Source: Pseudomonadota bacterium | GTDB taxonomy: Bacteria; Pseudomonadota; Gammaproteobacteria; Pseudomonadales; Moraxellaceae | Assembly (NCBI GenBank): GCA_021833365.1 | Contig: JAKBFV010000002.1 | Span: 1 to 64,000 of the forward strand | Length of the DNA stretch: 64,000 nucleotides | Direction: 5' to 3' | In this document: positions 39,173-47,106 of the stretch, piece by piece | How positions within the stretch are numbered: position 1 is the stretch's first letter | How the letters are laid out: each line of letters starts with the position of its first letter | Translations under genes and position numbers: made by a program | Notes under the pieces: generated by a model | What the model saw: the letters and a program-made list of their open reading frames with translations, nothing else | What the model was told of the DNA's origin: nothing | Databases searched by the model: none

Positions 39173-39737
39173 GCCCGACCTCAGGCCCGAGCAGGCGCAG
39201 GTCGATGCCCATGCTCGTCGCCGCCGCCTGCCAGCGTTCTTCCATCGGCACCTGAAACAGGATGCGCTCATCGGCCGGACAGCTCAGCCAGGCGTTGTTC
39301 GCCATCTCCTGTTCGAGCTGACCCGGTCCCCAGCCGGCATAGCCTAAGGCGACGAGATAATCATCCGGACCCTGGCCGAGGCCGATCGCCTGCAGGATGT
39401 CGCGGGAACTGGTGAGAAACAGATCGCGGCCGACGTCCTTGCTCACCGTCCAGTCTCCCGGCTGGCGATGCAGGACGAAGCCGACGTGCTGCGCCACCGG
39501 ACCGCCGAGCAGGACCTTGGCGTCGGGATGACGCAAAGGCGCGAGCAGCTGCAGCTGCACCTCGGCGAGCAGTTCCTTGAGGCTGATGGCGCTCGGCCGG
39601 TTGATGACCAGACCGATGGCGCCATCGCCGTCGTGGTGTATGAGATAGGTCAGGGACTGGGCAAAGTGCGGGTCAGCCAGGCCCGGCATGGCGATCAGGA
39701 ACTGATGACTGAAGTTGGCTTCGTCGATCATCACCAT
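39165..39737 (-). CDS. algH: YqgE/AlgH family protein
   Basis: A 190-residue UPF0301 protein. FLIAMPGLADPHFAQSLTYL, GAIGLVINRP, LLGGPVAQHVGFVLH and ALGYAGWGPGQLEQEM are diagnostic. Named AlgH in Pseudomonas for an effect on alginate; the molecular role is unknown. Part of the gshB-tonB-algH-ruvX operon. Confidence 0.95.
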   Translation of the reverse strand: MVMIDEANFSHQFLIAMPGLADPHFAQSLTYLIHHDGDGAIGLVINRPSAISLKELLAEVQLQLLAPLRHPDAKVLLGGPVAQHVGFVLHRQPGDWTVSKDVGRDLFLTSSRDILQAIGLGQGPDDYLVALGYAGWGPGQLEQEMANNAWLSCPADERILFQVPMEERWQAAATSMGIDLRLLGPEVGHA

Positions 39738-39780
39738 CCTCCGTAGACGACTCTCATCCTAGCATGTCCAGCACCGTCCA

Positions 39781-40626
39781 TCACTCGCCGCTGGAGCTGA
39801 GATGATCGCTGTACTTCCAGGTGCGGATGATCTGCAGGATGTCGGTATCGCGGCGTATGGCCGGCGGAAAGGGCAGAAAGGGCGCTGCCCGCCAGACGCT
39901 GCGCTCGGCAGCGGCATCGAGCAGGGCCGATCCGGAGCGATGCAGGAGGACGATGCGCTCGACTCGACCGTCGCGCTGCAGCGCCACCAGCAGACGCACC
40001 TCGCCCTGCAGATGGCGGGCGCGCGCGGCGGCGGGATAGTCTTCATTGCCGACCATCTCGACCTTGCGACGAAAGGCATCGATATAGAGGGCATCGCGAT
40101 CGTAACGCGTCGACACCGTCGAAACTGACCGTATGCGCGGCCGTTTCGCATAGGCCTGACGGCGTTCCGCCAGCCGCGCCTCGAGTGAGGCGATTTGCGC
40201 CGCGCTGGCGTCAGAACCCGGCGTCTCGGCGCTCGTCGTCGTCGCCGCAGCGCCGCGCTGTCCCTGCAACAACGCCTGGTCGCCACGGCTGTGCACGATG
40301 TGGCGGGCATCGTTGGCATCCTGTGGCTGCGCCGCCGCCATCGTCGTCTGGATGCTCGCCGCATGAAAGACGGCCTGCTCCGGCGTGCTCTGCAGCATGG
40401 CCTGACGGAGCGTGCCACTGCCTTGCTGATCGGCTTGGGCGAGGTAGTCGGCGTGGCGCGGCCGCGCTTCGCTGCGATGCTGCACCAGGGTCACCTCCAT
40501 GACCTGCACCGTCGGCGCATGCGGCATGGTGAAGCCGACGCCGAGGAGAATGACGGCGTGCAGGAGGGCCGCCAGCACGAGAGTGAAGGCCAAGCGATCG
40601 CCGGAGGAGACCTGCGCCGCCATCAT
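39781..40626 (-). CDS. tonB: TonB-like energy transducer
   Basis: A 281-residue protein with an N-terminal membrane anchor (FTLVLAALLHAVILLGVGF), a Gln/Ala-rich periplasmic linker and a C-terminal TonB domain (EDYPAAARARHLQGEVRLLV, LLHRSGSALLDAAAERSV). It passes proton-motive energy to outer-membrane receptors. The linker is not the usual Pro-rich one. This corresponds to the TonB3-type gene beside gshB in Pseudomonas, linked there to pili; no exbBD is nearby. Confidence 0.88.
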   Translation of the reverse strand: MMAAQVSSGDRLAFTLVLAALLHAVILLGVGFTMPHAPTVQVMEVTLVQHRSEARPRHADYLAQADQQGSGTLRQAMLQSTPEQAVFHAASIQTTMAAAQPQDANDARHIVHSRGDQALLQGQRGAAATTTSAETPGSDASAAQIASLEARLAERRQAYAKRPRIRSVSTVSTRYDRDALYIDAFRRKVEMVGNEDYPAAARARHLQGEVRLLVALQRDGRVERIVLLHRSGSALLDAAAERSVWRAAPFLPFPPAIRRDTDILQIIRTWKYSDHLSSSGE

Positions 40627-40632
40627 CGCACC

Positions 40633-41580
40633 TCAGCGAGCCGCATGCGTCGCCTCCAGGGAAGCGATGAGGCGCGCCGCGATGCCGACCGCCTGCACCG
40701 CCTCGATCTCGCGCACACAGGTCGGGCTGGTGACATTGATCTCGGTGAGATAATCGCCGATGACGTCGAGACCGACGAAACGCAGGCCGCGCTGGCGCAA
40801 GGACTCTCCGACCTGCGCGCAGATCCAGCGATCGCGCTCGCTCAGCGCCTGAACGACGCCATGGCCGCCGGCGGCGAGGTTGGCACGCGTCGCATCCTCA
40901 CCCGGCAGGCGCGCCAGGGCATAGGGAATGGGCTCGCCGTCGATCATGAGGATGCGCTTGTCGCCGGCGGCGATCGCCGCCAGGTAGCGCTGCGCCATGA
41001 TCGGCTGCGCGCCGTCAGCGCTGAGCAGCTCGAAGGCACTGGCCAGGTTCATGCCATCGCGACCGATACGCAGGATGCCCTGTCCGCCCATGCCATCGAG
41101 AGGCTTCAGGATGATGTCCTCCTGATCGCCGTGAAAAGAGCGCAGTGCCTCGAGATCGGCGGTGATCAGGGTGGGCGCGCAGCATTGCGGGAAATGCGTG
41201 ATGAAGAACTTCTCATTGCAGTCGCGCAGGGACTGCGGCCGGTTGATCACCTGCACGCCAGCGCGCTCGGCGAGCTCAAGCGCATAGGTCATGTAGATGT
41301 AGGCCATGTCGAAGGGCGGATCCTTGCGCATGAGGATGGCATCCATGCCATCGAGATCGACCAGCGTCGCCGCCTGCCGCACAAAGCCATGGGCCGCCTG
41401 ATGATCGCGGCGCAAGGGCTGGACGCGGGCGCGCACGCGCCCATCGCGCACAAAGAGGTCAGACGCCGCAAAGATGAAAAGCTCATGCCCGCGCAGATCC
41501 GCCGCCTCGAGCAGAGCGAGGCTGGTGTCTTTCTTCGGCTGCAGGCTCTCCCAGGGATCGAGCAGCATGGCGATACGCAT
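40633..41580 (-). CDS. gshB: Glutathione synthetase
   Basis: A 315-residue ATP-grasp ligase joining gamma-glutamylcysteine and glycine. RIAMLLDPWESLQPKKDTS starts it; LKPLDGMGGQGILR and LDVIGDYLTEINVTSPTC are the ATP-grasp and active-site signatures. The start at 41580 is chosen for this family-standard N-terminus. The tonB gene follows after 6 bp. Confidence 0.97.
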   Translation of the reverse strand: MRIAMLLDPWESLQPKKDTSLALLEAADLRGHELFIFAASDLFVRDGRVRARVQPLRRDHQAAHGFVRQAATLVDLDGMDAILMRKDPPFDMAYIYMTYALELAERAGVQVINRPQSLRDCNEKFFITHFPQCCAPTLITADLEALRSFHGDQEDIILKPLDGMGGQGILRIGRDGMNLASAFELLSADGAQPIMAQRYLAAIAAGDKRILMIDGEPIPYALARLPGEDATRANLAAGGHGVVQALSERDRWICAQVGESLRQRGLRFVGLDVIGDYLTEINVTSPTCVREIEAVQAVGIAARLIASLEATHAAR

Positions 41581-41590
41581 GATCGTCTCC

Positions 41591-42235
41591 TCAATCGACG
41601 CCGTAGCGTTGCCGGTAGGCGCGTATGGCGGCGAGAGGCTCATCGCTGTCCGGACGCTGCTCGAGATACTGGATGAGCTGGTCGAGGCGGACGATGGCGC
41701 GTACTGGAATGGCAAACTCGCGCTCCACCTCCTGCAGGGCTGAGAGCTCGCCCTGACCACGCTCCTGGCGGTCGAGGGCGACCAGCACCCCGGCCGGACG
41801 CGCACCGGCGGCGGCGATGAGGGCGAGAACCTCGCGCACCGCCGTCCCCGCCGTGATGACGTCATCGATGATGAGGGCGCTGCCGACGAGAGGAGCACCG
41901 ACCAGCTGGCCGCCTTCCCCATGATCCTTCGCCTCCTTGCGATTGAAGCACCAGGGCAGATCACGCCCATGGCGCTCAAACAGCTGCACCGCCGTCGCCG
42001 CTACCAGCGGGATACCCTTGTAAGCCGGTCCGAACAGGATGTCCGGCTGCAGACCGCTGTCGACCAGGGCGGCGGCATAGAAGCGCGCCAGACGGGCGAG
42101 CGCCTGACCATCGTTGAAGAGGGCGGCATTGAAGAAATAGGGGCTCTGCCGGCCCGACTTGAGGGTAAAGCTGCCGAAACGCAGGACGCCTCTTTGCAAG
42201 GCGAACTCGATAAACTCGCGCTGATACTCTTTCAT
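41591..42235 (-). CDS. pyrE: Orotate phosphoribosyltransferase
   Basis: A 214-residue PRTase converting orotate and PRPP to [45 protein letters not shown] and the PRPP motif [16 protein letters not shown] are present. The start at 42235 (MKEYQREFI) matches family length. gshB follows after 10 bp. Divergent from the exonuclease III gene. Confidence 0.97.
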   Translation of the reverse strand: MKEYQREFIEFALQRGVLRFGSFTLKSGRQSPYFFNAALFNDGQALARLARFYAAALVDSGLQPDILFGPAYKGIPLVAATAVQLFERHGRDLPWCFNRKEAKDHGEGGQLVGAPLVGSALIIDDVITAGTAVREVLALIAAAGARPAGVLVALDRQERGQGELSALQEVEREFAIPVRAIVRLDQLIQYLEQRPDSDEPLAAIRAYRQRYGVD

Positions 42236-42345
42236 GCTGACTCCCGGCAAGCGAGCCCCGATCATAGCCTGTTGCGTGGCGGGTGCCTATATCGTGCGAA
42301 TCGTCGATAATGAGCGCTTCCTCTCCATCGTGGATCGCCACCTTC

Positions 42346-43188
42346 ATGCTGACCGTCGTTTCGAGCAATCTCAATGGCGTGCGTTCCGCCGCCAGCAAGG
42401 GCTTTTTTGATTGGCTGCACCAGGAGGTATGCCCTGACTTCGTCGCCGTGCAGGAGCTCAAGGCGCAAGCTGCCCAGGTCGAGCCCGCCTTCGCCCGCAG
42501 CGGCGATCTGCAGGGCTACTTCCACTATGCCGAGAAAAAAGGCTACTCCGGCGTCGGCCTGTACACGCGTTTCACCCCGAGCGCGGTCATCTATGGCCTC
42601 GGCAACGACGAGTTCGACGCCGAAGGGCGCTGGGTGGAGACGCGCTTCGACCAGCCCGGCCGCAAGCTCTCGCTGATCAGCTGCTATTTCCCCAGCGGCT
42701 CGAGCGGCGCCGAGCGGCAGGCGGCAAAATACCGCTTTCTCGCGCACATCTACCCGCACCTCAGCCGCCTGCGTGAAGAGCGCGAATTCATCCTGCTCGG
42801 CGATGTCAACATCGCGCATCGCGAGATCGACCTGAAAAACTGGCGCGGCAACCTCAACAACAGCGGTTTCCTGCCCGACGAACGCGCCTGGCTGGATCGC
42901 CTGTTCGGTGAGCTGGCCCTCGTCGATGTCTATCGTCATCTCCACCCGCAGGCCGAAGGCGAAGCCTACACCTGGTGGAGTCAGCGTGGTCAGGCGCGCG
43001 CCAAGAATGTCGGCTGGCGCATCGATTATCAGATCGCCACCCCGGCACTGGCGGCGCTGGCGCGTTCGGCCAAGGTCTATCAAGAGCCACGGTTCAGCGA
43101 TCATGCGCCGCTGCTGGTGCATTATGCCCTCGATCTGGCCTTGGCCGACGCCGCTGCGCAGGGTTACACTGCGCCCCTCGATGTATGA
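42346..43188 (+). CDS. xthA: Exonuclease III family AP endonuclease at the crc locus
   Basis: A 280-residue EEP-family nuclease. Catalytic positions are kept: SSNLNGVRSA (Asn), VAVQELKAQ (metal Glu37), LLGDVNIAHREIDLKNW (Asp/Asn) and RFSDHAPLLV (Asp-His). In Pseudomonas the gene beside pyrE is crc, an ExoIII-like RNA-binding translation regulator whose active site is degraded; here the active site looks intact, so a nuclease role is more likely. The ATG at 42346 gives the usual start; the frame is open to 42283. Confidence 0.9.
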   Translation: MLTVVSSNLNGVRSAASKGFFDWLHQEVCPDFVAVQELKAQAAQVEPAFARSGDLQGYFHYAEKKGYSGVGLYTRFTPSAVIYGLGNDEFDAEGRWVETRFDQPGRKLSLISCYFPSGSSGAERQAAKYRFLAHIYPHLSRLREEREFILLGDVNIAHREIDLKNWRGNLNNSGFLPDERAWLDRLFGELALVDVYRHLHPQAEGEAYTWWSQRGQARAKNVGWRIDYQIATPALAALARSAKVYQEPRFSDHAPLLVHYALDLALADAAAQGYTAPLDV

Positions 43189-43201
43189 CCGGAAGCTGCG
43201 C

Positions 43202-43801
43202 ATGGCCCGCCCCAGTGCTGAACAGATCGCCGCCTGGCGTCAGGATATCTCCATCCACGCTCGCATCGGCGGGCAGCAGCTCGATCTGGTCAGTACCTGG
43301 GGGCTGTTCTCGCCCGAGGCGGTCGACGATGGCTCGCGCCTGCTCCTCGAACACGTCGATGCGACCTCATGCCGCGACATCCTCGATCTCGGCTGCGGCT
43401 ATGGTGTGCTCGGCCTGACCCTGGCATTACGCGCCCCGCAGGCGCAAGTGCTGCTGGTGGACAAGGATTTCGTCGCCATCGAGTACGCACGCCGCAACAT
43501 CGCGCGTTTGCAGCTGACTCAGGCAGAGGCCCTGCTCAGCAACGGCCTGCAGCACATTCCCGCCGACCGCCGTTTCGATCTCGTCGTCTGCAATCTCCCC
43601 GCCAAAGCCAGCAAGGAACAGCACTATCTGTTTCTCGTCGACGTCTTCGAACGCCTGCGTCCCGGTGGTGAGTTCGTCGTCGTCAGCATCAACGGCCTAC
43701 GCGAATTCATGGCGCGCACCTTGACCGAAGTCTTCGGTCAGGCCGAAAAGCGCAAGCAGGGCGCGACCTATACCATCAGTGCGGCGCGCAAGCCCGACTG
43801 A
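43202..43801 (+). CDS. RsmC-like class I SAM methyltransferase
   Basis: A 199-residue protein. ILDLGCGYGVLGLTLALR is motif I, VLLVDKDFVAIEYARRN motif II, and FDLVVCNLPAKASKEQHYL takes the place of NPPF, as in the small RsmC/MJ0882-like group that methylates guanine N2 in rRNA. It begins 13 bp after the xthA stop behind GGAAG. Its target is inferred. The left direct repeat of the island starts 21 bp downstream. Confidence 0.85.
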   Translation: MARPSAEQIAAWRQDISIHARIGGQQLDLVSTWGLFSPEAVDDGSRLLLEHVDATSCRDILDLGCGYGVLGLTLALRAPQAQVLLVDKDFVAIEYARRNIARLQLTQAEALLSNGLQHIPADRRFDLVVCNLPAKASKEQHYLFLVDVFERLRPGGEFVVVSINGLREFMARTLTEVFGQAEKRKQGATYTISAARKPD

Positions 43802-43822
43802 TCGCGCGCCCTCCGGCAACAG

Positions 43823-43910
43823 CACACGCAAAATAGCCCTGAAAGGCGCATGCTGTCGGGGATAGGCAGAAACAAAAACATCCAACTGAGCAGTGTTGGG
43901 CGTCGATGAA
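43823..43910. repeat. Left copy of an imperfect direct repeat bracketing the RM island
   Basis: An 88-bp segment matching 52941-53034 in the same orientation. Shared blocks include AATAGCCCTGAA, GGCGCAT, GGCAGAAACAAAA (AGCAGAAACAAAA in the right copy) and AGTGTTGGGCGTC. It contains CCAAC-N8-GTTGG followed on the minus strand by a T-rich stretch. It ends exactly where the truncated ImmA/IrrE gene begins. Confidence 0.85.
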
Positions 43911-44635
43911 GAGTGGTCTGCCAGCATCCATCGCCGACATGGCTGAGATTGAAGCAGTCGCTGAACGCCTTCGTGAGGCCTGGGACCTGGGCTCGAATCC
44001 GATTCCCGACCTGATCGACGTGCTGGAAACCAACGGGATCCGCGTGTTCATGATCGAGGCGGATGCCGAGAACAAGTTTGACGGGCTCGCAGCCTGCGTC
44101 AATGATATGCCCATCGTGGTCGTTGGCCGTCATTGGCCAGGAGATCGACAGCGCTTCACGCTGGCTCATGAACTGGGACATCTCATGCTCCAGGGCCGTC
44201 TTACGGACGGGACGGTATTGATGAAGAGAAGGCCTGCAAGCGCTTTGCTGGAGCGTTTCTGCTTCCGTCTGTTTCCGTACGACAGGAGTTGGGCGAACAT
44301 CGCAACGCCATAGAGACCCGGGAACTGAGCTTACTCAAGGATGCGTTGGGCTGTCGATGAACGCGATCTTGTACGGCGCTCGTGACCTGGGCATCATTGC
44401 ACCCAGCTACCGTGAAGAGCAGGCTAAACTGTTCCGCGACAAGGGTTGGTACTGGAAGGAACCGGGGAAGGCCTACCCCGCCGAGAAGGCACACATCTTT
44501 GAGCAACTGGTCTTTCATGCACTGGCTGAGGGCTACCTCGGCGAGCCAAAAGCTGCGGAGCTCATGAACATGTCCCTGCTGCAGTTCCGTCGTATCCGCT
44601 CGATGGAGTGCAGTGATGCTGCTGATCATCCGTGA
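43906..44635 (+). pseudogene. ImmA/IrrE family metallopeptidase, 5'-truncated and frameshifted twice
   Basis: Three consecutive frames encode one family. Frame 1 (from 43906) has VEAVAERL-like IEAVAERLREAWDLG and the zinc motif AHELGHLML. Frame 2 (from about 44220) has DEEKACKRFAGAFLLP and EHRNAIETRELSLL. Frame 3 (from about 44357) has MNAILYGARDLGIIAPSY and FEQLVFHALAEGYLGEP. The two breaks are near 44205-44220 and 44350-44357, each a -1-type shift. The N-terminal HTH domain usual in this family is missing because the left repeat replaces it. Such proteins act as proteolytic antitoxin/derepressors. Sequencing error cannot be excluded. Confidence 0.85.
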
Positions 44636-45103
44636 TGCCAACCTCGTGGAGGACATTGAAGTCGGTGAGCTGGTAGCGCCCATGCTCAGCCTGGATTACC
44701 AGTTTGCTGTCCCTGATGTTTTGTATCACGAAGAAATGGAAGATCAGTACGCACACTGGCTGGACATGGGCTTGCAGACTCGCACCTTGTCATCGAAGGG
44801 TGTTGAACGTGTGCGGTCGCTGGCTCGTACCTACGCCAGGACTGGCAGAAACACCCTGTTTGCTCTGGCATTGGCAGAGATCGACAATGTCCACTGCTCA
44901 TTGGAAACGCTGCCCTGAGACAGGCAGCCGAAGCTGAACGGCTTGTGGTCCGGGATATCATCGGACTGATTACCGAGATGGTGCGTGAGCAACGTATTAC
45001 GGTTGCAGTAGCCAGGGCAGCGCTGCAAAAGATGAATGCCCGAGACAGATGGCTGCCTTGGGATGAGGCAGATCAGGCGCTTGTGACCTTTGAATTGGCG
45101 TAA
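44616..45103 (+). pseudogene. PIN-domain (DUF3368-like) toxin remnant, frameshifted
   Basis: The first part (MLLIIRDANLVEDIEVG, SLDYQFAVPDVLYHEEMEDQ, RNTLFALALAEIDNV) is the N-terminal two thirds of a PIN-domain protein. A shift near 44904 moves the rest to another frame: LRQAAEAERLVVRDIIGLI, EMVREQRITVAVARAALQKM, ARDRWLPWDEADQAL. It ends at TAA 45101-45103, sharing its last base with the hsdM ATG. Its 5' end overlaps the ImmA remnant by 20 bp, so the two were an operon: a PIN RNase toxin with a metallopeptidase partner. Confidence 0.8.
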
Positions 45104-46683
45104 TGAACACGACACGAAGGATTGGAATCCGTATGGCGAATGGCGATAGCAGCAAAAATAGCAATGGCGGCAACCTCGGCTTTGAAGCAGAGATGTTCAA
45201 GGCAGCCGACAAGCTCCGGGGCAACATGGAGCCCTCCGATTACAAACACGTTGCCCTCGGGCTTATTTTTCTCAAATACATCTCGGATGCCTTTGAAGCC
45301 AAGCACAAAGCGTTGCTGGCAGAGGATGCACTGGCCGCTGAGGACAAGGACGACTACCTCGCGGAGAACGTGTTCTGGGTGCCCAGGGAAGCGCGCTGGT
45401 CACACCTGCAAGCCCATGCCAAGCTGCCCACCATCGGTACGTTGATCGACGATGCCATGCGAGCCATCGAGAAGGACAACGAGACACTTAAAGGTGTGCT
45501 GCCCAAAGACTATGCCCGCCCTGCCTTGAACAAGGTCATGCTGGGTGAACTGATCGATCTGATCTCCGGCATTGCGCTCAATGAGGAAGGTAGCCGCTCC
45601 AAGGACATTCTGGGGCGCGTGTACGAATACTTTCTCGGTCAGTTCGCCGGTGCTGAAGGCAAGCGCGGTGGCGAGTTCTATACCCCGCGATCCGTTGTGC
45701 GTGTACTGGTCGAGATGCTTGAGCCCTACTCTGGGCGTGTCTATGACCCCTGCTGCGGCTCGGGCGGAATGTTTGTGCAGTCAGAAAAGTTTGTGCAGGA
45801 ACACGGTGGCCGTATCGCCGACATCGCCATCTATGGACAGGAATCGAACTACACCACCTGGCGGCTGGCCAAGATGAATCTGGCTGTGCGCGGCATCGAC
45901 TCGGATATTCGCTGGAACAATGAGGGCAGTTTCCATAAGGATGAACTGCGCGACCTCAAGGCAGATTACATCCTGGCAAATCCTCCCTTCAACATCTCTG
46001 ACTGGGGCGGTGACCGTTTGCGTGAGGATGTGCGCTGGAAGTTTGGGGCGCCACCTATAGGCAATGCCAACTACGCCTGGCTGCAACACATTTTCCATCA
46101 TCTTGCTCCCAACGGCACTGCCGGCGTTGTCCTGGCCAACGGATCCATGAGTTCCAACCAGTCTGGTGAAGGTGACATCCGCAAGGCCATGATCGAAGCC
46201 GATGCGGTGGATTGCATGGTGGCTCTCCCCGGGCAGCTCTTCTACTCCACACAGATTCCTGCTTGCCTCTGGTTCCTGGCTCGCAACAAGAACCCCGGCA
46301 AGGGCCTGCGAGACCGGCGCGGCCAGATCCTGTTCATCGATGCCAGAAAACTCGGTGTGCTGGTGGATCGCACCCGACGCGAGCTCACCGATGAAGAGGT
46401 CAAGAAGATCGCCGACACCTACCATGCCTGGCGAGGCGAACCCAAGGCTGGCGAGTACGCCGATGTGGCAGGATTCTGTAAGTCTGCGTCCTTGGAAGAC
46501 ATTCGCAAGCACGGTCATGTGCTGACCCCAGGGCGCTATGTCGGTGCAGCAGCACAGGAAGATGACGGTGAACCGTTTGAAGAGAAGATGCTTAGGCTCT
46601 CAGCGCTCTGGCGGGAACAACGTACTCAAGCCGCCGAGCTGGATGTAGCGATTGAGGCAAATCTGAAGCATCTTGGCTTTTGA
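45103..46683 (+). CDS. hsdM: Type I restriction-modification DNA methyltransferase subunit HsdM
   Basis: A 526-residue N6-adenine methyltransferase. The N-terminal HsdM helical domain ([36 protein letters not shown]) is followed by [14 protein letters not shown] (SAM motif I) and the catalytic [12 protein letters not shown] (N293-P-P-F296). Start options are ATG 45103, overlapping the PIN stop (TAATG), and ATG 45133. The HEPN gene follows 9 bp after its stop. GC content is lower than in flanking housekeeping genes, consistent with horizontal acquisition. Confidence 0.96.
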   Translation: MNTTRRIGIRMANGDSSKNSNGGNLGFEAEMFKAADKLRGNMEPSDYKHVALGLIFLKYISDAFEAKHKALLAEDALAAEDKDDYLAENVFWVPREARWSHLQAHAKLPTIGTLIDDAMRAIEKDNETLKGVLPKDYARPALNKVMLGELIDLISGIALNEEGSRSKDILGRVYEYFLGQFAGAEGKRGGEFYTPRSVVRVLVEMLEPYSGRVYDPCCGSGGMFVQSEKFVQEHGGRIADIAIYGQESNYTTWRLAKMNLAVRGIDSDIRWNNEGSFHKDELRDLKADYILANPPFNISDWGGDRLREDVRWKFGAPPIGNANYAWLQHIFHHLAPNGTAGVVLANGSMSSNQSGEGDIRKAMIEADAVDCMVALPGQLFYSTQIPACLWFLARNKNPGKGLRDRRGQILFIDARKLGVLVDRTRRELTDEEVKKIADTYHAWRGEPKAGEYADVAGFCKSASLEDIRKHGHVLTPGRYVGAAAQEDDGEPFEEKMLRLSALWREQRTQAAELDVAIEANLKHLGF

Positions 46684-46692
46684 GAAGCGACC

Positions 46693-47106
46693 ATGAGCAA
46701 AGAAAAACTCAATATCCAGAATTTTGATAAAGCCATTACCCGCCTGGAAGAAGGCCTCTCTGTCTATCAAATGGATCCGGCCAACACGCTGATACGTGAT
46801 GGCTTGATTCAGCGCTTTGAGTTCACCTATGAAATCAGCCACAAGATCTTGAAGCGTTACCTGGAGTTTGTATCCGCTACGCCAGAGCAATACGACAGCA
46901 TGTCTTTTCAGGACTTGATTCGCTCGGGCAACGAGCAAGGGCTTTTACTGGGTGATTGGTCCAACTGGAAACGCTATCGCGACATGCGCTCCAAAACCAG
47001 TCATACCTACGATGAAGAGGTTGCGCTCGAAGTCGTGTCCGCCATACCTGATTTTCTAAATGAAGCACGTTATTTTCGTGATCAACTGAATGGCCGCCTG
47101 CGATGA
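46693..47106 (+). CDS. HEPN-domain (HepT/HI0074-like) toxin candidate
   Basis: A 137-residue all-helical protein of the nucleotidyltransferase substrate-binding (HI0074) family. FDKAITRLEEGL and RFEFTYEISHKILKRYL match the family, and RDMRSKTSHTYDEE contains RX4HXY at R99, H104 and Y106, the HEPN RNase motif whose Tyr is the AMPylation site in HepT/MntA systems. Free HepT is an RNase toxin. Its start follows AGAAGCGACC, and its stop overlaps the next start by 4 bp (ATGA). The partner nucleotidyltransferase is the N-terminal domain of the next protein. Confidence 0.9.
   Translation: MSKEKLNIQNFDKAITRLEEGLSVYQMDPANTLIRDGLIQRFEFTYEISHKILKRYLEFVSATPEQYDSMSFQDLIRSGNEQGLLLGDWSNWKRYRDMRSKTSHTYDEEVALEVVSAIPDFLNEARYFRDQLNGRLR

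Noticed and set aside
40195-41676. Long open frame antisense to tonB and gshB
   Set aside because: High-GC shadow frame; the opposite strand encodes clear TonB and GshB proteins and the antisense product has no recognisable domain.
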